A DNA stretch of 61,430 bases, taken from the IMG/VR virus record IMGVR_UViG_3300025574_000085, positions 1 to 61,430 of that record; one strand, 5' to 3'. Origin of the DNA: a virus. A program made the position numbers and the translations under genes. Below the pieces are notes generated by a model. That model saw only the letters and a list, made by a program, of their open reading frames with translations, was not told where the DNA came from and did not search any database. Of this stretch, positions 30,425-39,829 are shown in pieces; position 1 is the stretch's first letter; the number at the start of each line of letters is the position of its first letter.

Positions 30425-33400
30425 CTGAGGCTTATGGCGGGGGCCTGCGCGTCCGCGGAGTAGGCGAACAGCGAGTTCTCGCCGTCGGCGGGCTCGATCG
30501 CGATGGCGGGCCCGGAGATGGTGCAGTCGGCGAACACGGACACGGCGCTGGGCCGCCCCTGGTTGCTGCCCTGGATGAGCCCCAGGTTCAGGTTCGGGTC
30601 GGGGGCGTCGACGTAGTAGTTGATGTAGCTGCCGCCGGACCGGTTGATAACGATGGTCTGGCCCTGGGTGTCCAGGAAGATCGCCTCATAGAACCGGTCA
30701 TTTGTGTTGGTGTCGGTCACCGAGACAGAGTAGTAGCCGCCGGAGTTGTCCGCCGCGACCTGCTTGACCGGCAGCGTCAGCACGCCTGCGGTGACGATCC
30801 CGTTGGTGATCTGCGCGGGGGTAACCGTCACCGGCAGCGTCGACATGGCGTAGCTGGGGCCACCGGCGTACTCGTACTGGGTGACGGTGACCGTGATGGT
30901 CCTGGCGCTGGACCCGTTCCAGCTCGAGTTGATCAGGTAGATCGTGTAGGTGCCGCCGAAGTCGGCGTTGATGCCGGTCAGCGGCTGGGGCACCGAATAC
31001 TGATGGGTGCCGTCGGGGGCGTCACCGCCGCCGCCGACCGGGACCAGCGGCATGAACGTTTTCAGGGCCCCCAGCGGCGGCCGGTGCACAATCAATGATT
31101 TGAACGCTGCGCTGCTGTATGGGGTGATGATCAGTTTCCCGGCCGCGCCCACCCCGCCAGCCTCGGCGGTGCCGGTGGAGCAGCCGCCGCCGCCCGCTCC
31201 GCCAGGCGCCGACCCAGCCGACCCGGCCGTGTTCGCGGATGGGCCGCCCGCGCCGCCCGCGCCGCCGCCTGCGACAGCCGCCGCGCCGTTGCTGGTGGGT
31301 GCGCCGAGCCCGCCGGGGAAGGTGAGCCGCACCTGTCCCGCGGCGCCGGCCCCGGACGCGACCCCGCCCGCGAAGGTGGCGCCGCCGCCGCCGCCGGGTG
31401 CGCTGCCTGCTGTACCAGGGTTGCTGTTCGCTCCGGACCCGGCGCCTCCGTTCCCGCCGCCAGCTGGTGCGGGAGTGGTGTTCCCGTACCCGTTGCCAGG
31501 GTTACCGGCCGATCCGGGGGCCGCCGACGACCCGCCGGACCCGGAGTAGGGGACCTCGGAGCCGCCTTTCCCGCCGGGGAAATGGAACGTGCTCCCTGAC
31601 CCGGTACCGCCTGCACCGCCGTCGCTGCTGTTGTACCCGGACTGGCCGCCGCCGCCGCCGTGGGCGGTGATGGTCAGCGCGGCGTCCCCCGTGAACGTCG
31701 CGGACGCCCCGGTGCCGCCGCTGGCCCCGGAACTGGATGTGCTCGCCCCGCCAGACGGGACGGTGTAGGAGTACAGGTTGCCGGGGGTGACGTTGACGAA
31801 CCCGGCGGCGTACTCACCGCCACCACCGCCGGCACCGTTCCCGGACCCGGACCCGTCACCGCCGCCGCCACCGGACCCCCAGCATTCGGCGTACACCTGG
31901 GTGACCCCGGGCGGGCAGGTCCAGTTCGCGGTGGCGGGGCTCGTGAACGTGGTCGCGGCGGTCCCGGTGGGGGTCAGGCCCGCACTGGCGGTGCCGCCGG
32001 AGCTCGCGCCGCCACCGCCCACTGACCCGGACGCGGTCCGCCCGGTCCCGCCCGGGAAACTGATCACGTTCGCGGACACCAGCCCGCCCAGGCCGCCGGC
32101 CGCCGAGTTCTGTGCCGCTGAGCTCCCGCCGTTGGCGGTGACAACCAGCGGCCCGGCCGGGCCGGGCCCGAAAATGGCCGGCTGCCCGGCGACGGGGCTC
32201 GCGCCCGCGGTCCCGCCGATCCCGACGTTGTAGGGGATCACATCCCCCGGGGCGCAGGGGAACACGTTTTCCCGGCTGTAACCGCCGCCGCCGCCGCCAC
32301 CGCCGTTCCCGGTGGTGGTAAGCGACGCACCCGCACCGCCCGCGCCGATCGCCTCCACTTTCAGGTAGGCGGTGTTCGCGGGGACGGTGTAGTTCCCGAC
32401 CCCGGTCGCGGTGACCGTTGTCGGGGTGCCCGCCGACGGGGCCTGCTGAAACGACAGGGTGGCCTCGGCGCGGGCGGTGCCCTGCAGCCCGTACAGCACG
32501 TACTGGGAGCCGCGGACAACCGGGGTGGTGGTCTGGCTCGGCGGATACGCGGTGAGGGCGTCGACGTAACAGGTCACCCAGGACAGGCGCCGTATCCGGT
32601 CGTTCCGGTTGACGACCTCGATGGTGTAGCCGCTAACCGAGGTGTAGTCGAAAACGGCGTTCCCGGGGATCGGCATGGTGACCCGGGAGAAACACGGCTG
32701 CTGGCTGTTCGGCGACGCGGGCAGCCGCAGACGCTCGCGGGAGAACAGCAGTTTCCGGCCGGACGTGTCGGTCAGGGTGACGCTGACGCTGACCCCGTGG
32801 ATGATCCCCCGGTACTCCAGGTTCCAGTAGTACCTGCTGCCGAACCCGAGCCACATGGCCAGCGACGTCATGCCGCTGATGTTCAGGGTGGCGGCCAGGC
32901 TCGCGTTATACAGGAACGTGCTGTTCTGGCCGCCGGGGTCGTTGTTCCGGTAGTCGTCCGGGTCCCACCCGCACGACCGCGGACCGACCACGCACTGGGT
33001 GGACTGGAAATGCTTCGCGGAGGAGATCGAGCTGAACGTGTCGATCACCACCGGCGGCGGCGGTGGCGGCGGGGCCGCGGGCACGGGGGCGGCGAACGGG
33101 ACCTGCACCTGGGTGTCGGACCGGCCATACGGCCGCGCGGGGATGGTCAGGGTGACCCACATGACGCCCTGGTCCGCGGCGAGCGGGTCGTAGGCCGGCC
33201 TGGACGGCTGCGCGCGGAAGCAGTCCAGGATCAGCGGCAGCGGGGTCCCGCCGGGCCCGGGGTCGCGGGTCCATGTAATCGTGAAAATGTCCTGGTCGAC
33301 GGCCTGCCCGAGGACCTCGCGGGCGGCGGCGAGGAGTTCCAGGGGGTTCGCACTCCCGGGCGGCGCGACGATCTTCACCGGCAGGGTAATGGTCCGGTTG

Positions 33401-33603
33401 GAGGCGCGGCGCCCGAACGGCCGTTCCCCGTCGAGGATGAGGGAGGCGACGTAGTCGGCGGTGGGCTGGGGTGCGCCCAGGCCGTATGACCCGTCGTTGG
33501 CGAGCAGGAATATGGCCCCGGCACAGGCGGGGATGACCGACGGGACGCCGCCCTCGGCGCCCAGCAATTCAATGGTGTTCGCCAGGATGAGACTGTTCGC
33601 CAT
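30388..33603 (-). CDS. distal tail/minor tail protein with glycine-rich domains
   Basis: This 1071-aa protein follows the tape measure, the usual place of the distal tail protein. Its N-terminus (residues 1-200) has the Dit-like pattern. Residues 350-480 form a beta domain. Two poly-glycine domains (about 490-620 and 650-800, with runs like GGGGGGGGYSREN and GGAGGTGSG) resemble glycine-rich brushes of receptor-binding proteins. Its start overlaps the tape-measure stop (TGATG). Confidence 0.7.
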   Translation of the reverse strand: MANSLILANTIELLGAEGGVPSVIPACAGAIFLLANDGSYGLGAPQPTADYVASLILDGERPFGRRASNRTITLPVKIVAPPGSANPLELLAAAREVLGQAVDQDIFTITWTRDPGPGGTPLPLILDCFRAQPSRPAYDPLAADQGVMWVTLTIPARPYGRSDTQVQVPFAAPVPAAPPPPPPPVVIDTFSSISSAKHFQSTQCVVGPRSCGWDPDDYRNNDPGGQNSTFLYNASLAATLNISGMTSLAMWLGFGSRYYWNLEYRGIIHGVSVSVTLTDTSGRKLLFSRERLRLPASPNSQQPCFSRVTMPIPGNAVFDYTSVSGYTIEVVNRNDRIRRLSWVTCYVDALTAYPPSQTTTPVVRGSQYVLYGLQGTARAEATLSFQQAPSAGTPTTVTATGVGNYTVPANTAYLKVEAIGAGGAGASLTTTGNGGGGGGGGYSRENVFPCAPGDVIPYNVGIGGTAGASPVAGQPAIFGPGPAGPLVVTANGGSSAAQNSAAGGLGGLVSANVISFPGGTGRTASGSVGGGGASSGGTASAGLTPTGTAATTFTSPATANWTCPPGVTQVYAECWGSGGGGGDGSGSGNGAGGGGGEYAAGFVNVTPGNLYSYTVPSGGASTSSSGASGGTGASATFTGDAALTITAHGGGGGQSGYNSSDGGAGGTGSGSTFHFPGGKGGSEVPYSGSGGSSAAPGSAGNPGNGYGNTTPAPAGGGNGGAGSGANSNPGTAGSAPGGGGGATFAGGVASGAGAAGQVRLTFPGGLGAPTSNGAAAVAGGGAGGAGGPSANTAGSAGSAPGGAGGGGCSTGTAEAGGVGAAGKLIITPYSSAAFKSLIVHRPPLGALKTFMPLVPVGGGGDAPDGTHQYSVPQPLTGINADFGGTYTIYLINSSWNGSSARTITVTVTQYEYAGGPSYAMSTLPVTVTPAQITNGIVTAGVLTLPVKQVAADNSGGYYSVSVTDTNTNDRFYEAIFLDTQGQTIVINRSGGSYINYYVDAPDPNLNLGLIQGSNQGRPSAVSVFADCTISGPAIAIEPADGENSLFAYSADAQAPAISLSYSPAWFFDRFQ

Positions 33604-36590
33604 CACGCGCCCCCGGCTGGATACCTGCTCCGGAACCCGGCGGCACCCGCGGCGCCGCTGATGGCCCCCCCGACGTGCGCGCCGGTCGCGGCGGGGACGG
33701 CGGCGGTGGTGCGGATCAGTTCGGCCATCTGGCCGCGCAGCGCCCGCAGCTCGGCGGCCAGCCCCGGCTGCGGGCCGTTCCCGGAGCCGATCGCGCCGCG
33801 GACCGCGGCGGCGAGTTCGGCGGGCAGGATCATCTCCCCCTGATGCACGACCGCGGGCCCGGTGACCGGAATGTTCCACGACCCGCTCGCGTACCGGGCA
33901 CCGGAGCCCCCGACCGCACCGGTCCCGATCGTCGCCGCCTGCGCCGCCGCCCTGGCCACTGAGACCGCCGCGTTGATCGCATCGGTCATCGCCTTGGTTA
34001 TCGCGTTGATCCCGTAGGCGACGGTCGCGTCATAGGACCGGCCCACCCACAGGGACTGGCCGGCCAGCTGGTTGCCGCCGACCACTCCCCCGGCCGCGTA
34101 CCCGGGGACACCTATCGCCGCGAAGTACGGGGCCAGCTGCGCCGAATGCGCCGCGCTGACGACGGTCTCATTCCGGCTCGCCCGGATGAGCACGTCATCG
34201 GCGGTCGGGGTGGTCCCTGCCGTGATCCGGCCCCCGGAAGCGTAGCCGACCAGTTTCTGCTGCAGGCTGCCCTGCGCGATCGACCAGGCACCCTGGCCGT
34301 TGACGCTGATGCTGACGGGCTTGTTGGCGGGGAGGGTCGTGATTGACCGGGCGAGCCCATCCACCAGGGCGGCGGCGTTCTTGCCGCTCACCCCCGAGTT
34401 CACCAGGTCGGTGATCAGCCGCAGCCGGGCGCCCCGGTAGGCGTCGCCGGTCAGGCCGTGCTTCTGGACCGCCGTGGTCAGGGCGTCCATGTCTGTCTTA
34501 CCGCTCCTGGAGTTATTGCTGGCGGCCAGGATGTCGCTGATTATCCGCTGCCGGGCGGCCCGTGCCTGGTCGGAGTAGATGCCGTTGTTCGCGACCGCGG
34601 TGGTGTAGGCGGCGACGTCACCGTTGGCGGTGGTGGCTTTCACCCCGGAGTTCACCAGGTCGGTGATCAGCTGGCCCCGGGCCTGCTGCGCGGCCTGGGA
34701 GGTGACACCGTTGAACCGGACTGTGTTCGTGTAGTTGTCCAGGGCGCTCTTGGCGTTCGTGGCGTACTGGCCCTGACGGGTGAAGTCGGCGACGATCTGG
34801 GCGGTGGCCGTGGTGCTGGTTTTCTGCTGGGCGGTCAGCTGCCCCTGCCAGCCCTGCATGGTCTTGATCATGCCGTTGAACGCGCCGTCGACCCCGGCTC
34901 TGAATCCGTCGAACCCGGCGGCGGCGGTCTTCAGTTTCGGGCCGAGCCCGGGCACCCAGCCGAACGCGGCCGCGGCCCCGTTGATGATGGAGCCGAAGAA
35001 ACCGAGTACCCCGTCGACGACGACCTTCAGGCCCTGCACGACGGTGATGCCCATCCCGAGAACGACCGCGCCGAGGGTCTTGATCACGTCCCGGAACCCG
35101 GCGGACTTCTGCCAGGCCACATAGAACGCGGCACCGAGGGCGGCGATGGCGACCACGGCAATCCCGATCGGGTTCGCGTCCAGCGCGATGTCCAGCAGCG
35201 CCTGCGCCGCCGTCCACTCCTTCGTCCCCGTGACGATTCTCCCGATGGTGTTGACCAGCGCCAGCCCGCCGGAGAACACACCCGCCTTGTTCAGCAGCAG
35301 CAGCGCCCCCCCGACCGCCGCGATCGGCCCGGCCAGGCCCGGCGGCAGTTTCGCGACCAGGCCGAAAAAATCCGACACCAGCTTCAGTTCCGTGACACCA
35401 CCGGCGCCCAGGCCCGGCGCGAGCATGGCCAGCGTCCTGCCGATGTTCCCCAGCAACTGCGTCAGCACCGGCCCGTTTGCGTAGAACCAGGCCATAAACG
35501 ACTTGATGCCATCAGCGGTCTTCTGCGAACCCGCCCACTTCAGGACCGCGGGGCCGAGTCCGGCGATCCCGCCGGTCATCGTCAGGATCAGCGGGTTGAA
35601 CTGCGGTAGCAGGGTCATGAGCGACTTGACGAAATCGATCAGGGTGCTACCTACCGCGCCGACCACCTTCGAGCCGGTGCTGGCGATGAAATCCCGGAAC
35701 CCCTTAAACGCCGCGGAGTTGACCAGGGCATCGAACTGGGTGCCGAGCCCCTTGATGACCGGGGACACCGCCGCGATGATCGGCCCTAGCTGGCCGGTCA
35801 GGTCCGTGACCGACTTCAGCCACGGCTGAAGCGCCCCAGCCACGACCGGGGTCTGGGCGGCTTTGAGATCCTGCCAGGCGTTCGCCATGTTCCCGAGCTG
35901 CTTCGACAGGGCGATCTGCTGGGGGGACAGCTCCGCGTAGGCCTTGCCGATCGCCACCTGCTCGGCCTTGTAGGCGACGGACTGCTTGGTGCCGTTGGCG
36001 ATGGCGACGGTGTAGTTGTCCTGCGCCTTCTGGACGGCCTGCTCGGCGGTCAGTGCGCTGGCCAGGACCGGCTTGGCGACGGCCCCGAACGCGGCCAGCG
36101 CGCCGCCTCCGGCGACGAACGCCCCGCCGAGCCCGATCGCCGCGCCGCCCAGCAGCCCGACCGCGGTTGCGGCCGCGGGAACGAACGCGAGCGCGGCGCC
36201 CATCGCACTGAACTGAGGACTGATACCTTTCAGGGCGCCCTGCAGCTGGGACAGCTTGCTGGACTTGTCATCGAGCTTGCCGAGGGCGGCGTCGACCGCG
36301 CTGATGTCGGCGATGGCCCGCGCGGCGCCCTCGACCTTCAGGTTCGGGTTCGCGACACGCCGGTCCAGGGCGAGCAGCTTCGCGTCCGTCCGGTCCAGTG
36401 CCGCCAGCGCTTCGGCGTTCCCGTCCAGGCGCACCCGGGCGGCCGCGGACTTGCGGCTTATCTCATCCAGGCGCCGCGACAGCTTGTCGACATTCCCGGC
36501 AGCCTCGGACGCGGACCGGCCAGCGGCGGAGAACCCCGACGACGCCCTATCCTGCGCGATGATATCGAAGCGGAGAGTCTCGTTAGCCAC
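33603..36590 (-). CDS. tape measure protein
   Basis: The 995-aa protein has a coiled-coil N-terminus, several hydrophobic segments in its middle (for example AAIGLGGAFVAGGGALAAFG and GIAVVAIAALGAAFYVA), and a repetitive central part. This is the standard tape-measure layout of siphophages. It lies after the frameshifted chaperone and before the distal tail protein. The GTG start at 36590 has GGAGAAG upstream. Confidence 0.88.
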   Translation of the reverse strand: MANETLRFDIIAQDRASSGFSAAGRSASEAAGNVDKLSRRLDEISRKSAAARVRLDGNAEALAALDRTDAKLLALDRRVANPNLKVEGAARAIADISAVDAALGKLDDKSSKLSQLQGALKGISPQFSAMGAALAFVPAAATAVGLLGGAAIGLGGAFVAGGGALAAFGAVAKPVLASALTAEQAVQKAQDNYTVAIANGTKQSVAYKAEQVAIGKAYAELSPQQIALSKQLGNMANAWQDLKAAQTPVVAGALQPWLKSVTDLTGQLGPIIAAVSPVIKGLGTQFDALVNSAAFKGFRDFIASTGSKVVGAVGSTLIDFVKSLMTLLPQFNPLILTMTGGIAGLGPAVLKWAGSQKTADGIKSFMAWFYANGPVLTQLLGNIGRTLAMLAPGLGAGGVTELKLVSDFFGLVAKLPPGLAGPIAAVGGALLLLNKAGVFSGGLALVNTIGRIVTGTKEWTAAQALLDIALDANPIGIAVVAIAALGAAFYVAWQKSAGFRDVIKTLGAVVLGMGITVVQGLKVVVDGVLGFFGSIINGAAAAFGWVPGLGPKLKTAAAGFDGFRAGVDGAFNGMIKTMQGWQGQLTAQQKTSTTATAQIVADFTRQGQYATNAKSALDNYTNTVRFNGVTSQAAQQARGQLITDLVNSGVKATTANGDVAAYTTAVANNGIYSDQARAARQRIISDILAASNNSRSGKTDMDALTTAVQKHGLTGDAYRGARLRLITDLVNSGVSGKNAAALVDGLARSITTLPANKPVSISVNGQGAWSIAQGSLQQKLVGYASGGRITAGTTPTADDVLIRASRNETVVSAAHSAQLAPYFAAIGVPGYAAGGVVGGNQLAGQSLWVGRSYDATVAYGINAITKAMTDAINAAVSVARAAAQAATIGTGAVGGSGARYASGSWNIPVTGPAVVHQGEMILPAELAAAVRGAIGSGNGPQPGLAAELRALRGQMAELIRTTAAVPAATGAHVGGAISGAAGAAGFRSRYPAGGA

Positions 36591-37065
36591 CGGTGATCTT
36601 CTTCTCCGTCTCCGTCAGCGCCGCCAGCACGTGCTCACGGATGTCCGGTGCCGCCTTCTCGCACGGGTCAGTGAAAAACCCGGGCCGCATGCCGCCCGTC
36701 TGGCCGTTCTGCCATTTCCACTCGCTGCGCGGCCGATGCCCCGGCCACTTCGGGTGGTTGATGACGCCGTCGTCGAGCAGCTTCACCTTCCGCCGCTTCG
36801 CCCGGGCCTTCGCCCGGATGCTCACGCGCGGGCTGGAGGCGAAGATCTTCTGGGCGCCGACAGCCAGATCGGGGGCCAGGATCGCGGCGTAACGGTCCGG
36901 CAGGTACGGCTTCAGGTGCTCCACGTCAGCGATCTCACGGGCGATCGGCTGCGCGGCCGCGTCCAGCTGCTTCATCAGCTCTTTACGGAAGCCTTTGCCC
37001 TCGTCCCCGGCTTCCTTCAGCCGCGCCGCGAGGGCGTTCAGCTGCTCACGCCCGTCGACCGCCAT
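36583..37065 (-). CDS. tail-associated HK97 gp10-like/minor protein (160 aa)
   Basis: The protein is basic and helical (LNALAARLKEAGDEGKGFRK, ASSPRVSIRAKARAKRRKV). Its end overlaps the tape-measure start. GGGGAGGTGAGTGTG precedes the ATG at 37065. Proteins of the HK97 gp10 or tail-completion type have this size and character, but the place between chaperone and tape measure is unusual. Confidence 0.55.
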   Translation of the reverse strand: MAVDGREQLNALAARLKEAGDEGKGFRKELMKQLDAAAQPIAREIADVEHLKPYLPDRYAAILAPDLAVGAQKIFASSPRVSIRAKARAKRRKVKLLDDGVINHPKWPGHRPRSEWKWQNGQTGGMRPGFFTDPCEKAAPDIREHVLAALTETEKKITGG

Positions 37066-37136
37066 CACACTCACCTCCCCTGGCCACGTCATGTACCGAT
37101 CGTGTCGATCCGCATGGGCGCATGGTGGAAGGTGAT

Positions 37137-37672
37137 CTAGGACCGCTGTTCCCGCTCGGCTTCCACCTCGGCCGCCTCCAGCTTGTACAGGGCCATCCAC
37201 TCAGTCAGCTCATAGGAGCTGATCCGGGCGAGGAGCTCGGCGACAGTGCATCCAAGCTCCCGGGCGAGGGTGAAGCAGAACCGCCGCCCAGGTCGGCCGG
37301 TGAGTCTTTTCCCAGCTCCTCCAGGTCATCGTCGGCGATCCCCGACAGCCGGGCGGCGACCTCGAAGATGCGGTCGAGGGCGGCGCAGGACTTCTTCCCC
37401 AGCTCGTGCACGTCGGACTGGGTGAACATGGGTTCCCCGTCGTCGCCGATGATGCAGCGGGCCACCAGCTTCGCGCGGATGTTTGCCGTATCGCGGATCG
37501 CCTGCTCCTTGCCCATCGGGCCGCGCATCGTGATCATGGACGCCTCGAACTCATCCCGCCCGGTGCCGTTCAGCCCGCGCACGAGAACCTCCCCGCCCCA
37601 CTCCGGGACGTTCACCGCCTCGGTAAGCAGATCGTCGGCCGCGAGGATCTGATCCCGGTTCAGGCGGCTCAT
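37137..37672 (-). CDS. tail assembly chaperone, frameshifted long form
   Basis: A -1 slip at GGGAAAA (minus-strand 37313-37307, read G GGA AAA after CTG) joins 122 codons of the short form to 56 more. The added part reads RFCFTLARELGCTVAELLAR, then ELTEWMALYKLEA, the well-known gpT segment of siphophage chaperones. The product is about 178 aa. Tail assembly normally needs both forms in fixed ratio. Confidence 0.78.
37205..37672 (-). CDS. tail assembly chaperone, short form
   Basis: This 155-aa protein (MSRLNRDQILAADDLLTEAV and on) has the usual gpG character: NIRAKLVARCIIGDDGEPM and LGKKSCAALDRIFEVAARLS. It lies directly after the tail-tube gene. It ends in a Pro/Ser-rich tail in frame 0, or continues as the frameshifted form described next. 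Confidence 0.8.
   Translation of the reverse strand: MSRLNRDQILAADDLLTEAVNVPEWGGEVLVRGLNGTGRDEFEASMITMRGPMGKEQAIRDTANIRAKLVARCIIGDDGEPMFTQSDVHELGKKSCAALDRIFEVAARLSGIADDDLEELGKDSPADLGGGSASPSPGSLDALSPSSSPGSAPMS
37307..37313 (-). other. programmed -1 frameshift site GGGAAAA
   Basis: The heptamer fits X XXY YYZ in the chaperone frame (AAA codon at 37309-37307). The frame opened by the slip runs on to a stop at 37137 and encodes the conserved second half. Confidence 0.78.
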
Positions 37673-38151
37673 GCCGGGATCGTAACGTTCAGGCTGGGAA
37701 CTTTGGTGATAACGAAGTCGACGTCGACCTGGGCGGCGTCCGCGATCCCCGTTTCCAGGGCACACGTCCCCACCTTGACCGGCCAGACGTCCATCTTCTG
37801 CGTCGGGACGTCACCCTCCCACAGCGTGATGATGAAACCCGTCGTGTCCCTCGGCAGCACCGTCCGCACATCCGCGCTGGTGCTTGAGGCGTAGAACTGG
37901 ATCTGGCTGTTCGCCGCCGTGATCTCACCGGGGATCTGGGAGGTGAACCGGGATGACAGGTCCGCGGTCGGTTTCGTCCCCGACGCCAGCGTGAACCCGG
38001 TCATTACCCCGATCTCCGCGGTCAGGTCCACTCCCGCGTTCATCTCCGCGCGGGTCGGTGCGGACTGGCTGGCGATCGCGGCCACGAAGTAGATCTTCCT
38101 GACCGACTGGGGGACGTACCGGACGGTGGGGGTCAGCGGTGGTGGCGCCAT
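37669..38151 (-). CDS. major tail tube protein
   Basis: The 160-aa beta-rich protein has KIYFVAAIASQSAPTRAEM and TGFIITLWEGDVP, matching tail-tube proteins of actinophages. It lies before the chaperone, as expected, and shares a 4-bp overlap with it. It should be among the most abundant virion proteins. Confidence 0.75.
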   Translation of the reverse strand: MAPPPLTPTVRYVPQSVRKIYFVAAIASQSAPTRAEMNAGVDLTAEIGVMTGFTLASGTKPTADLSSRFTSQIPGEITAANSQIQFYASSTSADVRTVLPRDTTGFIITLWEGDVPTQKMDVWPVKVGTCALETGIADAAQVDVDFVITKVPSLNVTIPA

Positions 38152-38370
38152 TTACTTCTCCTTCTTGGGCGCGGCTTCGGGCGCCGGGGGGGCGACCTCG
38201 GCGACGGTGACCGGCGGGGGCACCGTCAGCGGCGGGTCCGGGGGCTGCTCGCCGTCGGCCAGCAGACGCCACCCGCTCATGTACCACGTGGGCAGCGACG
38301 TCTCCGGGACCTCGCTGATGCTGTCCCGGCCCAGTTCCGGGTGAATGATGCGCACAAACCCTGGTTCCAC
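38152..38370 (-). CDS. small head-tail or tail protein (72 aa)
   Basis: A GTG start at 38370 has TAGGAGCGG before it. EPGFVRIIHPELGRDSISEV, then SLPTWYMSGWRLL, is a common small protein before actinophage tail-tube genes. The tail is Pro/Ala/Lys-rich. Confidence 0.6.
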   Translation of the reverse strand: MEPGFVRIIHPELGRDSISEVPETSLPTWYMSGWRLLADGEQPPDPPLTVPPPVTVAEVAPPAPEAAPKKEK

Positions 38371-38381
38371 TGCTGCCGCTC

Positions 38382-38744
38382 CTAGGTGGTGATGTAGATG
38401 CAGGCGCCGCTGACTGTGCCGGCCGCGACGTCGAATGTGCACAGGCCGCCGATGCTCGGGTCGCCGTAGTCCGCGGCAACTAGCGGGATGATGGTGATGG
38501 CGCCGGAGGTGGCCGGCAGCGTCACGATCCGGTTGCCGATCGCGATCCCGTCGAGTGTGGTGGCGGTGGGGACGTGCAGCGTCACCACGCAGGTCGCGGC
38601 GGCGCCGTTGATGAGCAGGAGCCCGAGGCTGGGCCCGCAGGGTGCGGTGTGCCCGGTGAACCCGCCCAGCGCCGCGAACTGGGTGACCGGGTTCAGGCCG
38701 GTGGCGTGCGGGGCGGTCTGTACCGTCAGTGCGGTCTGCGCCAT
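38382..38744 (-). CDS. hypothetical virion protein (120 aa)
   Basis: The protein is beta-rich with many Thr and Ala (LLLINGAAATCVVTLHVPTA), a character of virion decoration or connector proteins. It lies in the connector region. No certain family is assigned. Confidence 0.55.
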   Translation of the reverse strand: MAQTALTVQTAPHATGLNPVTQFAALGGFTGHTAPCGPSLGLLLINGAAATCVVTLHVPTATTLDGIAIGNRIVTLPATSGAITIIPLVAADYGDPSIGGLCTFDVAAGTVSGACIYITT

Positions 38745-38762
38745 GAACTACTCCCTAACTAT

Positions 38763-39254
38763 TTAGCGGAGCCCCAGGCTCCTGAAGGCCAGGCCGAACG
38801 TCACCCGCGCAATCGCGCCGGTCTGCGTGTTGTTCTGCAGCAGCGACCCCGACGTGACACCCGGCGTCGCGAACACCACGTTCCCGCCGAACTGGGTGGC
38901 GTCCGTGGCCATGAGCACCTCGACGGCCGCGAGAATCCCGAACGCGGCCACCCGCACCGTGCGCGGGTCATCGGTGCCCGCCCACGCCTGCGCGCAGCAA
39001 TGCACCGTGATCGTCTCGTCGCGGGACGAGCCCATCCCCGCCCACGCCTGCGTGAAATCGGCGCCCGCCTCCGCCTGCACGTTGTCCGGGTCAGGGACGC
39101 CCACGTACAGCGCGAGGCCCGGGTCCAGTTCCGTCGTCGGCGGCCCGTCGAAGATCGTCACCGCAGGCGTGGCGGCGCCGAGGGTGGCGGCGTTTGTGAA
39201 CAGGGCGACCAGGTAGTCGATCAGCGCCGGGACGCGGCTGGTGATCGTCGGCAT
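38763..39254 (-). CDS. tail terminator/neck protein candidate
   Basis: The 163-aa protein (PALIDYLVALFTNAATLGA, LALYVGVPDPDN, and the C-terminal TFGLAFRSLG) has the size and alpha/beta pattern of tail-terminator or tail-completion proteins. It lies between the connector genes and the tail tube. Confidence 0.5.
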   Translation of the reverse strand: MPTITSRVPALIDYLVALFTNAATLGAATPAVTIFDGPPTTELDPGLALYVGVPDPDNVQAEAGADFTQAWAGMGSSRDETITVHCCAQAWAGTDDPRTVRVAAFGILAAVEVLMATDATQFGGNVVFATPGVTSGSLLQNNTQTGAIARVTFGLAFRSLGLR

Positions 39255-39283
39255 GCGGCCACCTTTCCCGGTAACATGTACCT

Positions 39284-39829
39284 ATGCCGAAACAGTCTCT
39301 CCCGGCCATTGAGCGCTTCTGGCCAAAGGTCGATAAGAACGGGCCAGTCCCAGCGCACGCGCCGCACCTCGGCCCGTGCTGGCTATGGCTGGGCTACTGC
39401 CGGGCCGGCCGCTACCCGTGGATGTACTACGAGGGGCGACCGCTTGCCGCCTACCGCGTCGCCTACATCCTGCTTGTCCGGCCGATCCCCGAAGGGCTGC
39501 AGCTAGACCACCTGTGCCGCGTCGCGTCATGCGTGAACCCGGCCCACCTGGAACCCGTCACCCAGCAGGAGAACATCAGGCGGCAGGGCGCGACGATCAC
39601 GCACTGCCCGCAGAACCACGAGTACACGCCGGAGAACACGGGGTACTCAACCGGCGCCCGGTACTGCCGCATCTGCAGCCGCGTAAAAGCGGCACGCGGC
39701 AGAAGGTCAATATCACAGCGGCTGTGCGAGCATTGCCGCCAGCCCTACAAGCCTGGCGACTACCGGCAGCGCTTCTGCGGTCGCGTCTGCTCGCGGCAAG
39801 CTCAGCTGCTCAGACAAAAGCTTCAATGA
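39284..39829 (+). CDS. HNH homing endonuclease on the opposite strand
   Basis: This 181-aa protein starts with a PRK/Trp-rich segment (CWLWLGYCRAGRYPWMYYEG) and has the HNH core LQLDHLCRVASCVNPAHLEP, typical of phage HNH endonucleases. Two further Cys pairs follow. It is the only plus-strand gene between two head-tail connector genes and is probably a mobile gene that landed there. Confidence 0.82.
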   Translation: MPKQSLPAIERFWPKVDKNGPVPAHAPHLGPCWLWLGYCRAGRYPWMYYEGRPLAAYRVAYILLVRPIPEGLQLDHLCRVASCVNPAHLEPVTQQENIRRQGATITHCPQNHEYTPENTGYSTGARYCRICSRVKAARGRRSISQRLCEHCRQPYKPGDYRQRFCGRVCSRQAQLLRQKLQ

